A stretch of 47,248 nt of DNA, from the IMG/VR virus record IMGVR_UViG_3300042446_002063, positions 1 through 47,248 of that record. One strand, written 5' to 3'. Shown here piece by piece: positions 7,065 to 14,852 of the stretch (positions are counted from its first letter, which is position 1; the number at the start of each line of letters is the position of its first letter). A program made the position numbers and the translations under genes. A model generated the notes under the pieces. The model was not told the origin of the DNA. It was given only the letters and a program-made list of their open reading frames with translations, and did no database searches. Origin of the DNA: a virus.

Positions 7065-8734
7065 TTCAATGCTGCCAATTCTGGAATAATTTTTAGTATA
7101 TTTTCTTTTCTAATGTCGTCTAACTCGTGTGTCTTGCGCCAAAAAGTATCTATTAAGTGAGTGTTGTCTGTGGCCATCATAAAGGTGATAGCTGATTCAA
7201 ATCCTTGTGTGGCTCGTTGCAGTGGATCTTGATCACGTAGCCACATGATGTGATCGGAGTAAATTGTGCTTAACTCTTGTTTGTATTCTACAGGTGCAAT
7301 ATCTATTCTGTAATGTAGTGGATCTTGTAGTATGTTTATATTCAAATCTTGCGCACGAATCAATCCACGTTCTACCCAGTCTCTATGAAAATCTGGCAGG
7401 TGCCATGCATTCATTATGCTCAGCGTAGGGCTGATGTAAAAATCCACTTCTGGGCATATCTGCAACATTTCTTGGCGATTGCGTTCCACCACTGCCCAGT
7501 CTGTGCCTTTGCGAATATATTCTGCACGTGAACCTGAGTCATCGAGACTGGCACCCACTGCTACACTGTCAAAGTGCCGCCAATATTCAAACACACTTTT
7601 ACCCTTGAGTTCAGTGTGTGTGAAGTTTGTGTTGTAGATCAATCGCACATCAAAACGTTTTCTACGTACTAGTTCTTCCAAGATGTTGTAGTGTTCTTCC
7701 ATCAACAAAGGTTCGCCACCAGCAAAATAAATTTGCTCTACGTAGTCCAAATGCGGTTCTAACTGTTCCCACATGTCTGTTTCAGTGCTTCCTGCATAGT
7801 TTAACACTGTGTTACGATCCTTCCAATCACCGCCAGCTAATTTAGCTTGGTCCTGATACCACTGACTACTAAAGATATGACCACAACTGCGACATTTTAA
7901 ATTACACAAGTTTGAAAAACGGATATCCCAGTATGTCATTTCAAACGGATTAGTTTCAAGTTTTTTAATTTGATGCCCGTGATGCTTGTTGGCCGACTTG
8001 CGTCCGCTAAAGAATCCATTGGCTTCTTGTTCGTAGCAACGACCACAGGTGGCATTTGGTGTTTCGTTTAACATATCCTCACGCAGTTGTTGCATGGGTG
8101 TATCAGTCCATATTTCTTCTAATGTGTTTTTACGACAGTTGCCCACTTGTCCCGCACCCATTTCAGCATGACAACAAGGATATGCTTCGCCTGTGGGGTA
8201 GGCATGCAGATGTATCCAAGGGTATATGCAAAATGTTTTTGACTTAGTTAATAAAAATCGTTCATGATCTGTTAATGATTTTAAATCTATTTTAACAGGA
8301 TCAGATGATCCATAACGATAAATTTTATTTTTAAAAGATGTACTATCGATTACATTCTTTTTAAATTTTCCGTCTGATTGAATCACAGTAATAAAATTCT
8401 GATCCTTATTAAGAATTTTTGCAAACTCATTATGGATATTAAGATTAGTGGTTACAAGTACAACGAAAAAGTTTGATATATCTACAAAATTAAGAATTTC
8501 TTGTAAATTTTCTACAATGATGCCAGGTGACTGATCAGGATCAATATAAAAATCTTGCTGATGAGAAAACACTATACGTTGATTGTGTGCATAAGGGTCT
8601 TGGTGTAACTTCTTGCAAGCATGTTCTAACCAATTACGACTCAAAGTAAAATCTTCAGTCCATTCAGTTAAATCTACTACTGCTAAAACATCAAACTCAG
8701 CTTTCAGTTGTTCTATGTGCTGTTCTATATTCAT
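7061..8734 (-). CDS. radical SAM protein, subfamily A, with an N-terminal alpha/beta extension (557 aa)
   Basis: The core motif is C277-x3-C281-x2-C284 (NLCNLKCRSCGH) and GGEPL is at 339-343. The SPASM-like auxiliary part is C169 in FCIYPW, C187-C188 in YPCCH, and C230-x2-C233. In front of it is an extension of about 165 residues with alternating strands and helices (for example FDVLAVVDLTEW, QRIVFSHQQDFY, NFFVVLVTTNL) that looks like a Rossmann-type or glycosyltransferase-like alpha/beta domain without cysteine clusters. The C-terminus has ELDDIRKENI, the DxxR signature. Its ATG overlaps the stop of the 445-aa gene, and its stop overlaps the next ATG, by 4 bases each. The extension may bind a sugar or nucleotide, or a partner protein; this is inference from fold pattern only. 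Confidence 0.92.
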   Translation of the reverse strand: MNIEQHIEQLKAEFDVLAVVDLTEWTEDFTLSRNWLEHACKKLHQDPYAHNQRIVFSHQQDFYIDPDQSPGIIVENLQEILNFVDISNFFVVLVTTNLNIHNEFAKILNKDQNFITVIQSDGKFKKNVIDSTSFKNKIYRYGSSDPVKIDLKSLTDHERFLLTKSKTFCIYPWIHLHAYPTGEAYPCCHAEMGAGQVGNCRKNTLEEIWTDTPMQQLREDMLNETPNATCGRCYEQEANGFFSGRKSANKHHGHQIKKLETNPFEMTYWDIRFSNLCNLKCRSCGHIFSSQWYQDQAKLAGGDWKDRNTVLNYAGSTETDMWEQLEPHLDYVEQIYFAGGEPLLMEEHYNILEELVRRKRFDVRLIYNTNFTHTELKGKSVFEYWRHFDSVAVGASLDDSGSRAEYIRKGTDWAVVERNRQEMLQICPEVDFYISPTLSIMNAWHLPDFHRDWVERGLIRAQDLNINILQDPLHYRIDIAPVEYKQELSTIYSDHIMWLRDQDPLQRATQGFESAITFMMATDNTHLIDTFWRKTHELDDIRKENILKIIPELAALK

Positions 8735-10068
8735 AAATTATTATACCATTCGCTTATTTTAGAAAAGCACTTGTCAAAACTTTTGCCACGACGTTGATCG
8801 TATTGTGTGTAAAACTGTTTAAAGTCATTCAACAGTTTTGGCATTTCAAATGCTTCCGAGTGTGGAGTTTCAACAACATCTAAGTAATCAATTAGTCGTT
8901 GCACATGATTGACTTCATGTTCGTGCAAACAAGGATTTTCACGATTGTGGAACAACCATGCTTCCAACTGCAAACGATAACCAGTACGTATATGGTCAGG
9001 TAATACCAAAGCACTCTGGAAACTAGGAAAGCGCAAGATGTTCAATGTAAAGTTCAGTTGATCACGCCCGTAACGTTGTTTTAAATTCAACATCAAGTTG
9101 AGGTGGTCCACAAGACTGTCCAGGCACAAGGCATTGATGGTACACATCACATGCACTGCACTGACAAATCGACCTTCCAACAAAAACAATACATTGTTCA
9201 GCCATTGATCATAGTTCAGGCCATCTCTAATATACTCTGCTTGAGCAAATGTGGCTTCCATAGAGGTATATAGATCCACCTTGGGCAATGCAGCGATCGC
9301 CACTGCAAAGTCTTTCATCTTGTCCAAGTCAATGCCAAGATTTGAATTGATTGCTAACCGGGTGTTGCTACGTCCTTGATTGTTTTTAAACCATTCAATC
9401 AGTTGCCAGGTGTAGCCTGACATCAGCGGCTCACCGCCAGTTATTCGGAGTTCTTGCAGGGTGCGGTGGAGGTCTCGTTCCCACCAGTCAAAGAAGGCTT
9501 CCACATACGGATTAGTCTCACCGAATTTATAAAGTTGACTATTATCATGAGTGTGAGTAAAATGGTTCCTGCCATCGCTAACAAGTCCGATGTAGGGCCC
9601 ATGTTTCCGGATGTCATTGACCCAAGTGGAACTAAAAGCAGGATTGCAATAAGAACAAGCAAATTGACAAGTGCGATCAAAACTAATTTCGAGAGTTCTA
9701 AGATTGACATCGTCTTGGACGGGAGTGTTAACAGCTTCATGCAAGGCCTCTATGGGATAAATTTTACTTTTGTACACACGGTCACTCACAGCGTCAGTGT
9801 GCATGTCTTCGATCTTCCAGCAGTATTCGCATCCAGCAGGGCGTTCACCAGCCAACATCTTGCGCCGGTCCGCTTTCTTCTCATCAGTATTGTGCAGCAG
9901 CCTAGAGTTGTTATTGACTTTATCAGCGTCAATCAAATGGGCTGGCGGGTGATGGCAACTTGTGGTCTGCCCACTTCCTAACCAAATGGTAGCATTGTAC
10001 CATTTCGCCGCACAAAAACTTGAGGACACAGGGTCCAACACTTGTTGTTTAAATTCTAAATCATTCAT
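8731..10068 (-). CDS. radical SAM protein, subfamily B (445 aa)
   Basis: The core motif is C134-x3-C138-x2-C141 (TCQFACSYCNP) and GGEPL is at 211-215. The N-terminal region has the subfamily B signature: C19 in FCAAKW, C38 in TSCHHPPAH, LHNT, then C80-x2-C83 in CEYCWKIED and SDR. The arrangement mirrors a SPASM/twitch domain, but with CxxKW and a single Cys-His pair where subfamily A has CC. The C-terminus carries YDQRRGKSF (DxxR signature). It is most similar to the 465-aa protein by eye: both have a long insertion between the cluster motif and GGEPL that includes ESNPY- or ETNPY-type segments. It is preceded by the glycosyltransferase-like gene (8-base overlap) and followed by the 557-aa copy (4-base overlap). 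Confidence 0.92.
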   Translation of the reverse strand: MNDLEFKQQVLDPVSSSFCAAKWYNATIWLGSGQTTSCHHPPAHLIDADKVNNNSRLLHNTDEKKADRRKMLAGERPAGCEYCWKIEDMHTDAVSDRVYKSKIYPIEALHEAVNTPVQDDVNLRTLEISFDRTCQFACSYCNPAFSSTWVNDIRKHGPYIGLVSDGRNHFTHTHDNSQLYKFGETNPYVEAFFDWWERDLHRTLQELRITGGEPLMSGYTWQLIEWFKNNQGRSNTRLAINSNLGIDLDKMKDFAVAIAALPKVDLYTSMEATFAQAEYIRDGLNYDQWLNNVLFLLEGRFVSAVHVMCTINALCLDSLVDHLNLMLNLKQRYGRDQLNFTLNILRFPSFQSALVLPDHIRTGYRLQLEAWLFHNRENPCLHEHEVNHVQRLIDYLDVVETPHSEAFEMPKLLNDFKQFYTQYDQRRGKSFDKCFSKISEWYNNL

Positions 10069-11164
10069 TTATGTATTGGGTCAGTCTTTCAGGAAGTTCT
10101 GCACGTTCGCGAGCATTGTGTTCGCGAAGTTGTTGATAGTTGTATTTACAAACGGATTCAGCGGCTTCCAAGAAACTGGCAGCACCATTATAACATATAT
10201 CTGCCACAACGTCAACTATTCTGTCAGCACGATCTTTTGGATCATCAATCTGATCAAATGTTTCGTCAATCAAGTGCCTGAATGTTTGAAATCCTGCTGA
10301 ATGTAAATCTCTATAGTATCCTCGGTTGGCTGCTACCACAAACGGGTGACACATAATCATGGGTTTCCATATCTTCTCTGTACGGAATGTATAAGGGTAG
10401 TCAAATATGGTTTCTGTGACTACACTGAAGTACGTGTCAATGTAGGCGGCAGGGTTGACTTCGGCATCGCCCCAAGTGTTATCAAACAAATGATGTTTTA
10501 CGAATCCTGCAGGCACTGTGTCCATGTTAGACAATGCACGATTAATTTCATAATGTTTAGGTAATAGTCGCACAGGTTCTGAGTTACCAGTTTGTAGTTG
10601 ACTGGTCCAGGGCATTTCCACTCGATCATTGAGATTGGTCCACAGTGCTCGATCCAACAACTTGCGATCACGCATGACATCTATTAGATACTTGCGATGT
10701 GGGCGTAGTCGACCGTTGAGAAACAAAAAGTCATAAGGTTTGTTTTGTTTGTGATACACTTGTGGGTGCGATTCGTGCGCACGTAGATTTTCTAGGTACT
10801 CCACAATGTTGGAGAAGTAGCAGTCTGTCTTACAGTAACGCAAGCCGGGCTCCATGTCTCCGGATGTTAATAATAAAATTTCACCTCGGCAAACTTGTTC
10901 TTTGATGCGCAGGCGTGCGAGTTGCAACAGTATGGTTTCGCTGCCTTCTGCAGGATTTGAAAACACAATGCGCCCAGGATAATGCCTTGCCCATTCTGTT
11001 ATTTCTGTCCAGTGGTTTTTTAATGTCACACGCCCAACAATATACACATTGTTGGGATCAAGTACAATGTCAGAGTATTGCCAGAAGCTCTCATCTGCAT
11101 ACGGCTTGAGCAAGTCCCACACTTCGGCCCACTCATCCACAATGATTTTACGATTGCCTAGCAT
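10061..11164 (-). CDS. glycosyltransferase-like protein between two radical SAM genes
   Basis: The product is about 367 aa. The longest frame starts at 11245 but would overlap the upstream gene by 98 bases. The ATG at 11164 follows GGGAGGAG at a slightly long spacing and starts the recognisable protein (MLGNRKIIVDEW). The N-terminal half is alpha/beta (VYIVGRVTLKN, GRIVFSN, GEILLLTSGDM). The middle has PYDFLFLNGRLRPHRKYL (143-160). The C-terminal half has YFSVVTETIFDYPYTF then RTEKIWKP (261-268) and HPFVVAANRGYY. That acidic/RTEKIWKP/HPFVV arrangement resembles the donor-binding region of GT-B enzymes of exostosin or fucosyltransferase type. It probably transfers a sugar. Its position inside the radical SAM block suggests that both act on the same molecule. 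Confidence 0.78.
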   Translation of the reverse strand: MLGNRKIIVDEWAEVWDLLKPYADESFWQYSDIVLDPNNVYIVGRVTLKNHWTEITEWARHYPGRIVFSNPAEGSETILLQLARLRIKEQVCRGEILLLTSGDMEPGLRYCKTDCYFSNIVEYLENLRAHESHPQVYHKQNKPYDFLFLNGRLRPHRKYLIDVMRDRKLLDRALWTNLNDRVEMPWTSQLQTGNSEPVRLLPKHYEINRALSNMDTVPAGFVKHHLFDNTWGDAEVNPAAYIDTYFSVVTETIFDYPYTFRTEKIWKPMIMCHPFVVAANRGYYRDLHSAGFQTFRHLIDETFDQIDDPKDRADRIVDVVADICYNGAASFLEAAESVCKYNYQQLREHNARERAELPERLTQYINE

Positions 11165-12545
11165 GGTATGCACACTCCTCCCACCATGCCCGCATCTCAG
11201 GAAATGTCGCCAAAAAGTTTGTGTCACGACGCTGATCGTGTTCATTAAAGAAACGATAGAAGTCTGCTTTGGCTTGTGAGTGATCAGTTAACTGTGCTGA
11301 TCGCATCCAGGCGATGTCACGATCCAGTCTGTGCAGTTCATAGTCCTTGAATCCTTTGAATGGTTCTTCTTCTGTTTCAATCTGTCTCACCATCCATGCC
11401 CACAACCATTCCAGTTTCTCTGCATAACTCTCAGGCAGTATCTGCAGGCTTTGCCACGCAGGTTCACGTAGCACGGGGGTATCGAACCACACACGTTGAT
11501 AGTCCGTGCTGTATACTTTGCGCAAGCCCAGGATGCCAGCAAACAGTTTGTCCAGACTGGTCACACTGAGATTGTTCATTGTGATGATAAATGTCAAACT
11601 TGAGTAGTTGGGAACTTCTGTAAGAAACTGATTTACTCGGTCCCACAATAAATCAAAGTCCAGGCCATGTCGCATATATTCTGCTTGAGCTCCCCACCCA
11701 TCCAGGCTCACATACTGCATGAAGTGTTCAATGCGGCCATCACATATTTGTTTTACATACCCCAGGTACTTTTGCCATGACTTCTCATCTACTGAGAAGT
11801 TGCTTGTGACATTCAAATGTAGTTTAGGGCTAGGGTTCGCCAACACATAATCAAACACCCTATATGTGTTTTTGTCCATAAGTGGCTCACCACCGGTCAT
11901 GCGGAAATGTTCTAAGTGAGGGTACAAGTCTGGCCACCACTGCCAGAAGGCATCAACATAAGGGTTTGATTCTCGAACGGGAATAGCACGGCGACTGCCA
12001 GCAAAATGCTCAGGAGCATTATGAGGCACCAGGGTAGGATATGCTCCCAGTCGAGCGACTTCATCTGCCCATGAGCTACTAAACTGAGGGCTGCAATAAC
12101 TACACCGCAGATTGCAAGCGTGATTAAAATTAACTTCAACATAACTGGGAATGACATTTTCCGCTCCTGTGCTGTTCTTTATTGATTCAAAATCCACTGC
12201 TGCCCAAGGCTCACCTGAGCGATAGTGTCGATCACTTAACTTGCCCTGGTCTTCCATGTTCCAGCAGTAAGAGCATTCTGTGGGCTTCTCACCTGCCAAC
12301 ATCATTCGGCGCTGTTGTTTTTTATAATTAGTATTGTGCAATGCTGACACATCTATTGCAATCTCTGCAGGATTGATTGGATGCAGTGGTGGATGGTAGC
12401 ATGAGTTATTCATGCCTGTGGTCAAATGCAAGCTGACCTGTTTCCACTTGGCCAAGCACAGTGCAGGACCTAGTTGATCGTGCATTTGTTCAGCAGAACT
12501 AAGAAACTTGCTCTTGTTGTTTACTGACTCGTTGCCCTTGTTCAT
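11148..12545 (-). CDS. radical SAM protein, subfamily B (465 aa)
   Basis: The core motif is C144-x3-C148-x2-C151 (ACNLRCSYCSP) and GGEPL is at 218-222. The auxiliary region is C30 in CLAKW, C49 in NSCYHPPLH, LHNT, and C91-x2-C94 in CSYCWNMED followed by SDR, closely parallel to the 445-aa protein. SLDGWGAQAEYMRHG in the second half of the barrel has counterparts in all paralogues and may line the substrate pocket. The C-terminus reads EHDQRRDTNFLATFPE, the clearest form of the shared DxxR signature. Its ATG overlaps the stop of the 351-aa gene by 4 bases. A hydrophobic frame nested at 11912-12157 is described under findings and is not annotated as a gene. Confidence 0.92.
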   Translation of the reverse strand: MNKGNESVNNKSKFLSSAEQMHDQLGPALCLAKWKQVSLHLTTGMNNSCYHPPLHPINPAEIAIDVSALHNTNYKKQQRRMMLAGEKPTECSYCWNMEDQGKLSDRHYRSGEPWAAVDFESIKNSTGAENVIPSYVEVNFNHACNLRCSYCSPQFSSSWADEVARLGAYPTLVPHNAPEHFAGSRRAIPVRESNPYVDAFWQWWPDLYPHLEHFRMTGGEPLMDKNTYRVFDYVLANPSPKLHLNVTSNFSVDEKSWQKYLGYVKQICDGRIEHFMQYVSLDGWGAQAEYMRHGLDFDLLWDRVNQFLTEVPNYSSLTFIITMNNLSVTSLDKLFAGILGLRKVYSTDYQRVWFDTPVLREPAWQSLQILPESYAEKLEWLWAWMVRQIETEEEPFKGFKDYELHRLDRDIAWMRSAQLTDHSQAKADFYRFFNEHDQRRDTNFLATFPEMRAWWEECAYHARQS

Positions 12546-13597
12546 ATTAACTTCAATGCAGATTTTTTAAAAGGAAGAAAATCAAACAAACTTTCTCCTC
12601 TTATTTTGTCTAGTAATAGAGTTTGCATAACTGTGTCTCTGAACAAATATTGATTAACATTGTCATTTATTTGTGACCTCATATAATTGCATTTGTTTTC
12701 ATCGTGATATATTTTTTCAATACTATCAACACACGCAATGGCTAAACTTTTAAGGTCATCAGGTATGGCTGATAACGTCAAACACTCAGGGTAATATAAG
12801 TCAGTTAAATTAACTGAAATTTTTTGATCTTTAAAAAATACCAGTAATTCTTCCAAGAACCATAAATTTAAAATACTCACAGTTGTACCAATATTTAATT
12901 TTACATTGTGAGGTTTTAACTCATTGATATTTTTAATTACTGTGTCCCATGATCCACCTGACCGTATATGATTAAATTTTTCACCAACCGCATCAATACT
13001 GGCTGTAATTTGCACTGATTTAAAATTTTTCCAAATATCTAAAATGTTTTTGTCTTTAAATTTTAGTACTGACATATTCGAATTATACTGCAACTCAATG
13101 TTCTTGCTTAGACCTTGCAATACCAACTCTTCTAATAGATCCCAATGTTCAAGGTTGATCAACGGTTCGCCGCCTGTGTAGTAAATGTGTTTTACACTTT
13201 CGTTAACAATAATTTTTTTATAATCAGTCAAAGGAAAATGTCTAATTGGATTAATTTCTCCAACTTCTTTAGCCCAAAGATTGCTATTATAAGGCCCGCA
13301 TGACCTACATTTAAAATTACACAAATTTGTGTTTCTTATATCAACAAACTGAAATCCTAGATTGTCTTTCTTTCTACGATTAAATGATTGCCGATAACTT
13401 GGCAGTTTGTTTGCTTCTGCATCAACACAAACTTTGCACTCAATAGGAGGTTCAAATGTTTTTAAATCTTTAAATGGTTGGTTGTGAATCTCAGTGATAT
13501 CTTTTCTATATGTGTGGGTTATTAGACAACATGGTGCTATCTTTCCATTTTCATAAAAAGTAACACCATGATCGATTGCTGCACATTGCCAAGTCAT
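12542..13597 (-). CDS. radical SAM protein, subfamily A, shortest and first copy (351 aa)
   Basis: This is the first radical SAM gene in transcription order. The core motif is C93-x3-C97-x2-C100 (NLCNFKCRSCGP) and GGEPL is at 142-146. The compact N-terminal part shows the SPASM-like pattern clearly: C5, a YENGKIAPCC strand (C23-C24), and C54-x2-C57. The C-terminus has LDKIRGESLFDFLP, a version of the shared DxxR signature. The gene is visibly more AT-rich than most neighbours, with long A/T runs and many Lys, Asn and Ile codons, which suggests a separate acquisition from the other copies. The start is ATG at 13597, six bases after the stop of the glycosyltransferase-like gene, with GGTGA as a possible ribosome site. 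Confidence 0.92.
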   Translation of the reverse strand: MTWQCAAIDHGVTFYENGKIAPCCLITHTYRKDITEIHNQPFKDLKTFEPPIECKVCVDAEANKLPSYRQSFNRRKKDNLGFQFVDIRNTNLCNFKCRSCGPYNSNLWAKEVGEINPIRHFPLTDYKKIIVNESVKHIYYTGGEPLINLEHWDLLEELVLQGLSKNIELQYNSNMSVLKFKDKNILDIWKNFKSVQITASIDAVGEKFNHIRSGGSWDTVIKNINELKPHNVKLNIGTTVSILNLWFLEELLVFFKDQKISVNLTDLYYPECLTLSAIPDDLKSLAIACVDSIEKIYHDENKCNYMRSQINDNVNQYLFRDTVMQTLLLDKIRGESLFDFLPFKKSALKLI

Positions 13598-13603
13598 ACA
13601 ATA

Positions 13604-14530
13604 TCACCAGCCTTCTTGCTGTCTAATCACATCAATCTCTCGTGTCATGACGCCACGATTGTGCCAGTTGCTACGATAGTGTTGTTTGAAGAATCGACTT
13701 TGTTCGCCTTCAAAGATGGCCATGGGCAAGTCTAGTTGACCGTGCAATTCATCTGCCACACGTCCGCTCAGTAATCTTGGTTCTGCATCTTTTACTGTGT
13801 CCCATATCTCATACAAGGCATCGAAGTCCTGAACTTTACGATGATCCCAGTTTGTGAGCATGGTCATATATGTGCCTTGTCTAGCACCGGCCATGGCCCA
13901 CTGTCCATTGTTAACGTCAGCACCAATGTTGTGCCATATGGTCAAGTGATCTAGATTACGTTTGTGTACCTGTTGTTGAAATTCTTCCACCGTGGGCCGG
14001 GCACCTTTGTTCAGGCACATTTTTACACCTTCACGGAATCCGGCCCGCCATGCCTGAAACGCCGACCCATTGGGATATGTGGTTGAGTAGCAGTCATGCA
14101 TGGCCCAGTACATGGGATCAAAACAAAACTCTACTTCAGTTTCTGTACGTCCGTCTGTGGCTTCATGAGTGCGCATGTTGAACACAAACTCTTTTGTCCA
14201 TGAACTCAGGCCACCATTGCCATACATGAGTCCATTGATGTGATTTCTGGCCCGCCAACGAAACACTGCCTGTTCCCAGTCAGCGGTATCAAACGTCAGT
14301 GTTTGATTGAAGAAGGCTGCATCAGGAATATTGTCACCGTCGATGAGTATGAAACGTTCAGTGGTGCTGGCTGTGGCAGCTGCCTTGTGTGCGGCATCTG
14401 AGCCTTTGATGCCATCCACTCGAGTGGCCCAAGGCACCATGTTCTTGATCTGGACCCAAAACTCTTCTTTTTCGGGCTCGTCGTAACTCAAGTATACACA
14501 GTCCAAGTCTGCAATGTCAATTTGATTCAT
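13604..14530 (-). CDS. glycosyltransferase-like protein of a marine phage type
   Basis: The product is about 308 aa starting MNQIDIADLDCVYLSYDEP. The frame opens further upstream (14572), but the ATG at 14530 has GGAG 11 bases before it and begins the conserved part. The key features are LSYDEPEKEEFW, then VPWATRVDGIKGSD, then FILIDGDN (60-67), a DxD-like motif typical of metal-binding GT-A glycosyltransferases. The second half is Trp-rich (YGNGGLSSWTKEF, FDPMYWAMHDCYST). From memory this combination is frequent in marine myoviruses, where it is usually annotated as hypothetical or glycosyltransferase. It overlaps the 111-aa gene by 14 bases. A sugar-transfer role on a virion or host glycan is likely but not proven. 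Confidence 0.8.
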   Translation of the reverse strand: MNQIDIADLDCVYLSYDEPEKEEFWVQIKNMVPWATRVDGIKGSDAAHKAAATASTTERFILIDGDNIPDAAFFNQTLTFDTADWEQAVFRWRARNHINGLMYGNGGLSSWTKEFVFNMRTHEATDGRTETEVEFCFDPMYWAMHDCYSTTYPNGSAFQAWRAGFREGVKMCLNKGARPTVEEFQQQVHKRNLDHLTIWHNIGADVNNGQWAMAGARQGTYMTMLTNWDHRKVQDFDALYEIWDTVKDAEPRLLSGRVADELHGQLDLPMAIFEGEQSRFFKQHYRSNWHNRGVMTREIDVIRQQEGW

Positions 14531-14852
14531 ATGTTTGTTTGCTCCAGCGGGTATGAGGTTGGTCCTCGGCAACGATTACAGCGACATTGTCAGGATGACA
14601 AGGGGATCCAGAGTTGCCAGGGACCAGTTTAAACGTTGTCTGCCAAGAGATTTCTACCAACTTACCATTGCGTACACGCACATTGGAGGCATTACGGTGG
14701 TATTCTTCCTGGCTGATTTCAATGTATGTACCAGGCTCGTCTGCCATGCTGTAGAATAGTGGATTGCCTTGGTCATCATGGTACAATCTAAAGAATGGCT
14801 GCTGGGGCTCTGGAGCTGCCTGAAATAATTGTTGTAGTTGTTCAGGTGTCAT
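14517..14852 (-). CDS. 111-aa conserved phage protein of unknown function
   Basis: The product starts MTPEQLQQLFQAAPEPQ when the ATG at 14852 is used. This ATG overlaps the TGA of the upstream gene by 4 bases, as at other junctions here, and AAGGA lies about 8 bases upstream; earlier in-frame starts (up to 14936) would run deep into the previous gene. The body reads FFRLYHDDQGNPLFYSM, a tyrosine-rich strand region, then KLVPGNSGSPCHPDNVAVIV and a basic C-terminus. I know similar small proteins from marine T4-like phages but no function for them. It is cytoplasmic by appearance: no signal peptide and no membrane segment. It sits between two glycosyltransferase-like genes, so an accessory role in that pathway is possible. 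Confidence 0.83.
   Translation of the reverse strand: MTPEQLQQLFQAAPEPQQPFFRLYHDDQGNPLFYSMADEPGTYIEISQEEYHRNASNVRVRNGKLVEISWQTTFKLVPGNSGSPCHPDNVAVIVAEDQPHTRWSKQTYESN

Noticed and set aside
9454-9981. Plus-strand open frame of 175 aa
   Set aside because: It lies opposite the well-supported 445-aa radical SAM gene, has no recognisable motif, and no other plus-strand gene exists in the window.
2981-13597. Classical RiPP biosynthesis cluster
   Set aside because: No peptide with a leader and modifiable core, no RRE domain, protease or transporter is recognisable. The 33-aa gene is kept only as a weak candidate.
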